Shown here in pieces: positions 37,568 through 64,000 of a stretch of 64,000 bases of DNA. The notes beneath the pieces are model-generated. The model had not been told where the DNA came from. It saw only the letters and a program-made list of their open reading frames with translations, and did not search any database. Numbering within the stretch: the stretch's first letter is position 1; every line of letters starts with the position of its first letter. The stretch is from Glandiceps talaboti (lineage: Eukaryota > Hemichordata > Enteropneusta > Spengelidae): positions 18,854,957 to 18,918,956 of the forward strand of contig NC_135569.1 in the NCBI RefSeq assembly GCF_964340395.1. Direction: 5' to 3'. The translations under genes and the position numbers were made by a program.

Positions 37568-38224
37568 GAAATTTTAAGATGAAAGTAGGCAGGGGAAAAT
37601 GACAAATATACATTTTGTATGGTAGGATAGACATAGAAAACACAGTGTCATAGGACTGCATGGGGACCAGTACAACATAGGGTATAGTAGTGCACATTAA
37701 TATACAGGGTGGGGTTCTAGTATAGGATTCTAGCAATGGATTCCTATCTAGTCTAGAAAACACTGATTACCTACTCCAGGCTTTTGTATATGTTGCAACT
37801 ATTGCCCTGAGCCTGAAAGCCAAGAATGTTGATAGTATTGTATTAATAATTGCTACAGAACAACACGAGGGGCAATATTTGATGTTTCAAAGAGGCTGAC
37901 AGACTAAGGAAACCCTGGAAAACCAATTGTACACTTTTAAAATTAACTAAGCAACCATTACTTGTGTTGCCATGTTCAATTTCATGCTAAAAATCAAGGG
38001 TATAGAAAGTTATCTTCAAAAATGAGGAAATATCAGGGAAAGCTTGTAACAGGTTTAATATGCATATACAGCCTTTGTAAAGATTGGTTAGACAAAGAAT
38101 TCAGAGAATTGCAAGAGTCTGGATGAAAACTACTTAATGTAAATGGGGAAACTGTGAGGAAATCTGGGGAAAACAGCTTAAATCTCAATTATCTGTCAAA
38201 CTGTGGTTTCTTTATTTAATACCC

Positions 38225-38230
38225 AATAAA
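38225..38230 (+). terminator. Candidate polyadenylation signal for SLC45
   Basis: AATAAA, followed within 40 bp by a T/G-rich stretch (ttttcatatat...tgtgttgctttt), is the best hexamer before the 27-bp array. If used, the 3' UTR would be about 2.9 kb and include the whole 28-bp array. Other signals may exist, and transcript ends are not visible. Confidence 0.35.
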
Positions 38231-38364
38231 ATTGGAAATTTTTCATATATATTTGATCCTGTGTTGCTTTTGTACTGGTGACTTTTGTGAGGGTGTTTCA
38301 CTCGAGAATTAGTGTTGTCATTCTAAGTGTTACTCATATAACCAAATAATCAAAAATGAAAGTT

Positions 38365-41300
38365 TAGTATGTTAGGACGGTATAGAAAGTTTAGCGTGTT
38401 AGGAGGGTATAGAATGTTTAGCCTGTTAGGATGGTATAGAATGTTTAGCCTGTTAGGAGGGTATAGAATGTTTAGCCTGTTAGGAGGGTATAGAAAGTTT
38501 AGCCTGTTAGGAGGGTATAGAATGTTTAGCCTGTTAGGAGGGTATAGAATGTTTAGCCTGTTAGGAGGGTATAGAAAGTTTAGCCTGTTAGGAGGGTATA
38601 GAATGTTTAGCCTGTTAGGAGGGTATAGAAAGTTTAGCCTGTTAGGACGGTATAGAAAGTTTAGCCTGTTAGGACGGTATAGAAAGTTTAGCCTGTTAGG
38701 ACGGCATAGAAAGTTTAGCCTGTTAGGACGGTATATAATGTTTAGCCTGTTAGGAGGGTATAGAAAGTTTAGCCTGTTAGGACGGTATAGAAAGTTTAGC
38801 CTGTTAGGAGGGTATAGAATGTTTAGCCTGTTAGGACGGTATAGAAAGTTTAGCCTGTTAGGAGGGTATAGAATGTTTAGTATGTTAGGACGGTATGGAA
38901 AGTTTAGCCTGTTAGGACGGTATAGAAAGTTTAGCCTGTTAGGAGAATATAGAAAGTTTAGCCTGTTAGGACGGTATAGAAAGTTTAGCCTGTTAGGACG
39001 GTATAGAAAGTTTAGCCTGTTAGGAGAGTATAGAAAGTTTAGCCTGTTAGGACGGTATAGAAAGTTTAGCGTGTTAGGAGGGTATAGAAAGTTTAGCCTG
39101 TTAGGACGGTATAGAAAGTTTAGCCTGTTAGGACGGTATAGAAAGTTTAGCGTGTTAGGAGGGTATAGACAGTTTAGCGTGTTAGGAGGGTATAGAAAGT
39201 TTAGCGTGTTAGGAGGGTATAGAAAGTTTAGCCTGTTAGGACGGTATAGAAAGTTTAGCGTGTTAGGAGGGTATAGACAGTTTAGCGTGTTAGGAGGGTA
39301 TAGAAAGTTTAGCGTGTTAGGAGAGTATAGAAAGTTTAGCCTGTTAGGAGGGTATAGACAGTTTAGCCTGTTAGGAGGGTATAGACAGTTTAGCGTGTTA
39401 GGAGGGTATAGAAAGTTTAGCGTGTTAGGAGGGTAGAAAGTTTAGCCTGTTAGGATGGTATAGAAAGTTTAGCGTGTTAGGGGTGTATAGAAAGTTTAGC
39501 CTGTTAGGAGGGTATAGAATGTTTAGCCTGTTAGGACGGTATAGAATGTTTAGCCTGTTAGGATGGTATAGAAAGTTTAGCGTGGTAGGAGCGTATAGAA
39601 TGTTTAGCCTGTTAGGAGGGTATAGAATGTTTAGCCTGTTAGGAGGGTATAGAATGTTTAGCCTGTTAGGACGGTATAGAAAGTTTAGCCTGTTAGGAGG
39701 GTATAGAATGTTTAGCCTGTTAGGAGGGTATAGAAAGTTTAGCCTGTTAGGAGGGTATAGAATGTTTAGCCTGTTAGGAGGGTATAGAAAGTTTAGCCTG
39801 TTAGGACGGTATAGAAAGTTTAGCCTGTTAGGACGGTATAGAAAGTTTAGCCTGTTAGGACGGCATAGAAAGTTTAGCCTGTTAGGACAGTATATAATGT
39901 TTAGCCTGTTAGGAGGGTATAGAAAGTTTAGCCTGTTAGGACGGTATAGAAAGTTTAGCCTGTTAGGACGGTATAGAAAGTTTAGCCTGTTAGGACGGTA
40001 TAGAATGTTTAGCCTGTTAGGACGGTATAGAAAGTTTAGCCTGTTAGGAGGGTATAGAAAGTTTAGCCTGTTAGGAGGGTATAGAAAGTTTAGCCTGTTA
40101 GGAGGGTATAGAATGTTTAGCCTGTTAGGACGGTATAGAATGTTTAGCCTGTTAGGACGGTATAGAATGTTTAGCGTGTTAGGAGGGTATAGACAATTTA
40201 GCGTGTTAGGAGGGTATAGTAAGTTTAGCGTGTTAGGAGGGTAGAAAGTTTAGCCTGTTTAGGAGGTTTAGAATGTTTAGCCTGTTAGGACGGTATAGAA
40301 TGTTTAGCCTGTTAGGAGGGTATAGACAATTTAGCGTGTTAGGAGGGTATAGAAAGTTTAGCGTGTTAGGAGGGTATAGAATGTTTAGCCTGTTAGGAGG
40401 GTATATAATGTTTAGCCTGTTAGGAGGGTATAGAAAGTTTAGCCTGTTAGGAGGGTATAGAAAGTTTAGCCTGTTAGGAGGGTATAGAAAGTTTAGCCTG
40501 TTAGGAGGGTATAGAAAGTTTAGCCTGTTAGGACGGTATAGAATGTTTAGCCTGTTAGGACGGTATAGAAAGTTTAGCCTGTTAGGAGGGTATAGAATGT
40601 TTAGCCTGTTAGGAGGGTATAGAAAGTTTACCGTGTTAGGAGGGTATAGAAAGTTTAGCGTGTTAGGAGGGTAGAAAGTTTAGCCTGTTAGGACGGTATA
40701 GAAAGTTTAGCCTGTTAGGAGGGTATAGAATGTTTAGCCTGTTAGGAGGGTATAGAAAGTTTAGCCTGTTAGGACGGTATAGAAAGTTTAGCCTGTTAGG
40801 AGGGTATAGAATGTTTAGCCTGTTAGGAGGGTATAGAAAGTTTAGCCTGTTAGGACGGTATAGAAAGTTTAGCCTGTTAGGACGGCATAGAAAGTTTAGC
40901 CTGTTAGGACGGTATATAATGTTTAGCCTGTTAGGAGGGTATAGAAAGTTTAGCCTGTTAGGACGGTATAGAAAGTTTAGCCTGTTAGGACGGTATAGAA
41001 TGTTTAGCCTGTTAGGACGGTATAGAAAGTTTAGCCTGTTAGGAGGGTATAGAATGTTTAGTATGTTAGGACGGTATGGAAAGTTTAGCCTGTTAGGACG
41101 GTATAGAAAGTTTAGCCTGTTAGGAGAATATAGAAAGTTTAGCCTGTTAGGACGGTATAGAAAGTTTAGCCTGTTAGGACGGTATAGAAAGTTTAGCCTG
41201 TTAGGAGAGTATAGAAAGTTTAGCCTGTTAGGACGGTATAGAAAGTTTAGCGTGTTAGGAGGGTATAGAAAGTTTAGCCTGTTAGGACGGTATAGAAAGT

Positions 41301-44300
41301 TTAGCCTGTTAGGATGGTATAGAAAGTTTAGCGTGTTAGGAGGGTATAGACAGTTTAGCGTGTTAGGAGGGTATAGAAAGTTTAGCGTGTTAGGAGGGTA
41401 TAGAAAGTTTAGCCTGTTAGGACGGTATAGAAAGTTTAGCGTGTTAGGAGGGTATAGACAGTTTAGCGTGTTAGGAGGGTATAGAAAGTTTAGCGTGTTA
41501 GGAGGGTATAGAAAGTTTAGCCTGTTAGGACGGTATAGAAAGTTTAGCGTGTTAGGAGAGTATAGAAAGTTTAGCCTGTTAGGAGGGTATAGACAGTTTA
41601 GCGTGTTAGGACGGTATAGAATGTTTAGCCTGTTAGGACGGTATATAATGTTTAGCCTGTTAGGAGGGTATAGAAAGTTTAGCCTGTTAGGACGGTATAG
41701 AAAGTTTAGCCTGTTAGGACGGTATAGAAAGTTTAGCGTGTTAGGAGGGTATAGACAGTTTAGCGTGTTAGGAGGGTATAGAAAGTTTAGCGTGTTAGGA
41801 GGGTATAGAAAGTTTAGCCTGTTAGGACGGTATAGAAAGTTTAGCGTGTTAGGAGGGTATAGACAGTTTAGCGTGTTAGGAGGGTATAGAAAGTTTAGCG
41901 TGTTAGGAGAGTATAGAAAGTTTAGCCTGTTAGGAGGGTATAGACAGTTTAGCGTGTTAGGACGGTATAGAATGTTTAGCCTGTTAGGACGGTATATAAT
42001 GTTTAGCCTGTTAGGAGGGTATAGAAAGTTTAGCCTGTTAGGACGGTATAGAAAGTTTAGCCTGTTAGGACGGTATAGAATGTTTAGCCTGTTAGGACGG
42101 TATAGAAAGTTTAGCCTGTTAGGAGGGTATAGAATGTTTAGTATGTTAGGACGGTATGGAAAGTTTAGCCTGTTAGGACGGTATAGAAAGTTTAGCCTGT
42201 TAGGAGAATATAGAAAGTTTAGCCTGTTAGGACGGTATAGAAAGTTTAGCGTGTTAGGAGGGTATAGACAGTTTAGCGTGTTAGGAGGGTATAGAAAGTT
42301 TAGCGTGTTAGGAGGGTATAGAAAGTTTAGCCTGTTAGGACGGTATAGAAAGTTTAGCGTGTTAGGAGGGTATAGACAGTTTAGCGTGTTAGGAGGGTAT
42401 AGAAAGTTTAGCGTGTTAGGAGAGTATAGAAAGTTTAGCCTGTTAGGAGGGTATAGACAGTTTAGCGTGTTAGGACGGTATAGAATGTTTAGCCTGTTAG
42501 GACGGTATATAATGTTTAGCCTGTTAGGAGGGTATAGAAAGTTTAGCCTGTTAGGACGGTATAGAAAGTTTAGCCTGTTAGGACGGTATAGAATGTTTAG
42601 CCTGTTAGGACGGTATAGAAAGTTTAGCCTGTTAGGAGGGTATAGAATGTTTAGTATGTTAGGACGGTATGGAAAGTTTAGCCTGTTAGGACGGTATAGA
42701 AAGTTTAGCCTGTTAGGAGAATATAGAAAGTTTAGCCTGTTAGGACGGTATAGAAAGTTTAGCGTGTTAGGATGGTATAGAAAGTTTAGCGTGTTAGGAC
42801 GGTATAGAATGTTTAGCCTGTTAGGACGGTATAGAAAGTTTAGCCTGTTAGGACGGTATAGAAAGTTTAGCCTGTTAGGACGGTATATAATGTTTAGCCT
42901 GTTAGGACGGTATAGAAAGTTTAGCCTGTTAGGAGAGTATAGAAAGTTTAGCCTGTTAGGACGGTATAGAAAGTTTAGCGTGTTAGGAGGGTATAGAAAG
43001 TTTAGCCTGTTAGGACGGTATAGAAAGTTTAGCCTGTTAGGACGGTATAGAAAGTTTAGCGTGTTAGGAGGGTATAGACAGTTTAGCGTGTTAGGAGGGT
43101 ATAGAAAGTTTAGCGTGTTAGGAGGGTATAGAAAGTTTAGCCTGTTAGGACGGTATAGAAAGTTTAGCGTGTTAGGAGGGTATAGACAGTTTAGCGTGTT
43201 AGGAGGGTATAGAAAGTTTAGCGTGTTAGGAGAGTATAGAAAGTTTAGCCTGTTAGGAGGGTATAGACAGTTTAGCGTGTTAGGAGGGTATAGACAGTTT
43301 AGCGTGTTAGGAGGGTAGAAAGTTTAGCCTGTTAGGATGGTATAGAAAGTTTAGCGTGTTAGGGGTGTATAGAAAGTTTAGCCTGTTAGGAGGGTATAGA
43401 ATGTTTAGCCTGTTAGGACGGTATAGAATGTTTAGCCTGTTAGGATGGTATAGAAAGTTTAGCGTGGTAGGAGCGTATAGAATGTTTAGCCTGTTAGGAG
43501 GGTATAGAATGTTTAGCCTGTTAGGAGGGTATAGAATGTTTAGCCTGTTAGGACGGTATAGAAAGTTTAGCCTGTTAGGAGGGTATAGAATGTTTAGCCT
43601 GTTAGGAGGGTATAGAATGTTTAGCCTGTTAGGAGGGTATAGAAAGTTTAGCCTGTTAGGAGGGTATAGAATGTTTAGCCTGTTAGGAGGGTATAGAAAG
43701 TTTAGCCTGTTAGGACGGTATAGAAAGTTTAGCCTGTTAGGACGGTATAGAAAGTTTAGCCTGTTAGGAGGGTATAGAATGTTTAGCCTGTTAGGAGGGT
43801 ATAGAAAGTTTAGCCTGTTAGGACGGTATAGAAAGTTTAGCCTGTTAGGACGGTATAGAAAGTTTAGCCTGTTAGGACGGCATAGAAAGTTTAGCCTGTT
43901 AGGACGGTATAGAAAGTTTAGCCTGTTAGGACGGTATAGAAAGTTTAGCCTGTTAGGAGGGTATAGAAAGTTTAGCCTGTTAGGAGGGTATAGAATGTTT
44001 AGCCTGTTAGGACGGTATAGAATGTTTAGCCTGTTAGGAGGGTATAGACAATTTAGCGTGTTAGGAGGGTATAGTAAGTTTAGCGTGTTAGGAGGGTAGA
44101 AAGTTTAGCCTGTTAGGAGGTTTAGAATGTTTAGCCTGTTAGGACGGTATAGAATGTTTAGCCTGTTAGGAGGGTATAGACAAGCGTGTTAGGAGGGTAT
44201 AGAAAGTTTAGCGTGTTAGGAGGGTATAGAATGTTTAGCCTGTTAGGACGGTATAGAAAGTTTAGCCTGTTAGGACGGTATAGAAAGTTTAGCCTGTTAT
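38365..44300. repeat. 5.9-kb minisatellite, 27-bp unit
   Basis: About 219 units with the core 'gaaagtttagcctgttagga' followed by 'cggtata' or 'gggtata'. Linked variants (gcgtg/gcctg, agaca, atataatg, occasional 24-bp units) define higher-order blocks. A segment near 39431 recurs at 43313 (3882 bp). A 'tatgttagg' variant at 38881, 41062, 42142 and 42655 marks further copies, the last three spaced by multiples of 27. Open + strand frames are period artefacts. Confidence 0.97.
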
Positions 44301-45429
44301 ACCCCCATTCGATGACTTAGACCTTTACCACCCAGCTTTCATCTTTTTCTGGCAGGACATGTCGAATATTCAAAGAGTAGAAATGTCAAAGAATAGTTCA
44401 CCAGGACTTCATCCATCGTTGGAAAATTTTTACTATCTATTCACATCTAATGCCCCAAAATATCAGTCTGACGTGGGGTTAGAGGTCAAAATAATGTTTG
44501 TATAAATCTCCGAATTTTATCTTCTCTGTACATATAATTATAACTTTATTGTTGAAATTGATTTCATTTTCTTAGGGTAACATTGCGTTACTTGTCTTTT
44601 TCAAGTTATTAAAACTATGGAGCCCTGCCTATGTCAAAACTCACTACTAGAGATAATTCCAATTAATTCGAGATTAGTAGACAAATCAACGAATACTAGA
44701 TAACGCTGTTGTTGGTTCCTGTTTGTAAATGATATTTCGATGATAAAATAAGAAGCAAAAATGTTACAAAAGATTGCTGACTAGCGAAATGTAAAGTAAT
44801 GAAGAACGTCGAAGTTCTTGTATTTGTTGTAATCTGTTAGCAAGCAGAAATAATGTAGTTTTCTTATTTAATCCTAAGATTTTTGCCGATGTCTATGTTT
44901 TTGTCCGATGTCTATATTTTTGTCCGATGTCTATATTTTTTAAACGTGTTGTTTAGAAAAGACTGAACACGTTCGGAGTAACCCCGTATATCAAGGATAT
45001 TCGAGTACAATATTGGGTGGTAGATATCGGAGAATACAAAACAACCCTTCAGATATGTGAGAGTCTAGGGGGTCAGCCTGTTTTCAGTTTTACGGGGGGG
45101 GGGGGGTCATTGTCCTTTCGTACAGATCGTCAGCCCGAAAATCCACTGAATCCCCCCCCGCCGGCCAAAGACGCTGACCAGTTCCTATGATCGGTATGAC
45201 TAACGAAGTGGGAGATGCATTAAAATGCCCGTCCATCTACTTTCCACTTATAATTGTAAAACGTAATATATAATTTAGTTTCTTCATAATTTGTAAATAA
45301 ACATATTTTTTCTGTAAATTATGTGCCCACCCTCTATGAAGAACGCTGGCACTTGGTAATTAATATTCATTTTTAATTACATCAATGACGTCATGTACAC
45401 TAAAGTGTTAGAATAATGCTACTATGTGG
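44301..45429. other. Intergenic sequence between SLC45 and ACAP
   Basis: Contains three 19-bp copies of 'gtccgatgtctatattttt' (44881-44941). A poly-G/C repeat fragment lies at 45055-45200, with 'gtcagcctgttttcagtttt', a G run, a C run and 'gctgaccagttcc' like the element end at 57.1 kb. No gene was recognised. Confidence 0.6.
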
Positions 45430-45697
45430 ATATACACAGAATTACGACGGTCTTGTTTTGATCAACCGTCCGACTCCGCGGTTTCTGACATTTTGATACC
45501 GGAGGGACAATTCAACCCTCCTCCCCGGTCAAGAAAGTGGTATCGCCGAGACGTGAAATCCGGAAGTACAGTGAGTTTTGTAAAATGGCGTCGAAGATAG
45601 CCTGACATCAGGAGACCTATCCCGTGACTGTAGATTGTTCCTTTTTACAATATCGGAGAGCGGATTTTAACACTGTAATCCAGGATTTTCCTTCAAA
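45430..45697 (+). promoter_or_regulatory. ACAP promoter / 5' UTR region
   Basis: CpG sites are clustered here. CCGGAAGT (45560-45567) is a consensus ETS site, and AAAATGGCG (45582-45590) a consensus YY1 site. This pair is common in TATA-less housekeeping promoters, where the YY1 site lies just after the start. An ATG inside the YY1 site opens a six-codon uORF ending TGA at 45603-45605. An in-frame TAA at 45668-45670 precedes the main ATG. The start site itself is not known. Confidence 0.6.

Positions 45698-64000
<18,303 letters not shown>

Noticed and set aside
38369-44099. Long + strand frames with a nine-residue repeat (RYRKFSLLG type)
   Set aside because: Unbroken only because the unit is 27 bp. 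Frames stop wherever a shortened unit occurs, and silent versus replacement changes show no visible bias.

Overview
This 64-kb window is animal nuclear DNA. It holds two split genes on the + strand with GT-AG introns, dispersed transposon remnants, and roughly 32 kb (about half the window) of long tandem arrays. No bacterial or viral gene structure is visible. Non-LTR and SINE-like remnants, repeats carrying 'catgcttgaacagatc' and 'TTGACCTTTGACCTT', and frequent TACATGTA palindromes suggest a marine invertebrate. That is an inference: the phylum cannot be fixed from this window.

Gene 1 (coding 10729-35374, six coding exons, 756 codons plus stop) is a complete SLC45-family proton-coupled sugar/solute transporter of the SLC45A1/A4 type. 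Its exons are joined in frame with matching phases. Its introns hold a 31-bp array (11.7-12.6 kb), a 6.5-kb 31/32-bp array (15.1-21.7 kb), a 2.1-kb inverted-repeat element (23.8-25.9 kb) and 24/30-bp arrays (26.3-32.7 kb). Upstream are a 1.7-kb trinucleotide array, a cluster of nested transposons (4.4-7.3 kb) and a 3-kb 21-bp array that ends just before the first coding exon. Downstream, a 28-bp array (35.6-37.6 kb) and a 5.9-kb 27-bp array (38.4-44.3 kb) fill most of the space to the next gene.

Gene 2 starts at 45698 behind a CpG-containing promoter with ETS and YY1-type sites. It runs off the right edge. Its six visible small exons encode the N-terminal part of the BAR domain of an ACAP-type Arf GAP (ACAP2/3-like). 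Intron 1 (11.7 kb) carries an array of 59 identical 30-bp units, a 23-bp array, a nearly invariant 48-bp hairpin array, an 890-bp inverted-repeat insertion and a 1.6-kb poly-G element broken by a 346-bp palindromic insert. Intron 3 ends in a 42-bp array that merges into the 3' splice site of exon 4.

The two genes have no evident functional link: one is a membrane transporter, the other an endosomal Arf regulator. The notable biology is in the repeats: arrays next to acceptors, arrays repeating splice-site-like motifs in the sense direction, and two related transposon copies about 50 kb apart that act as empty-site controls for each other's insertions.
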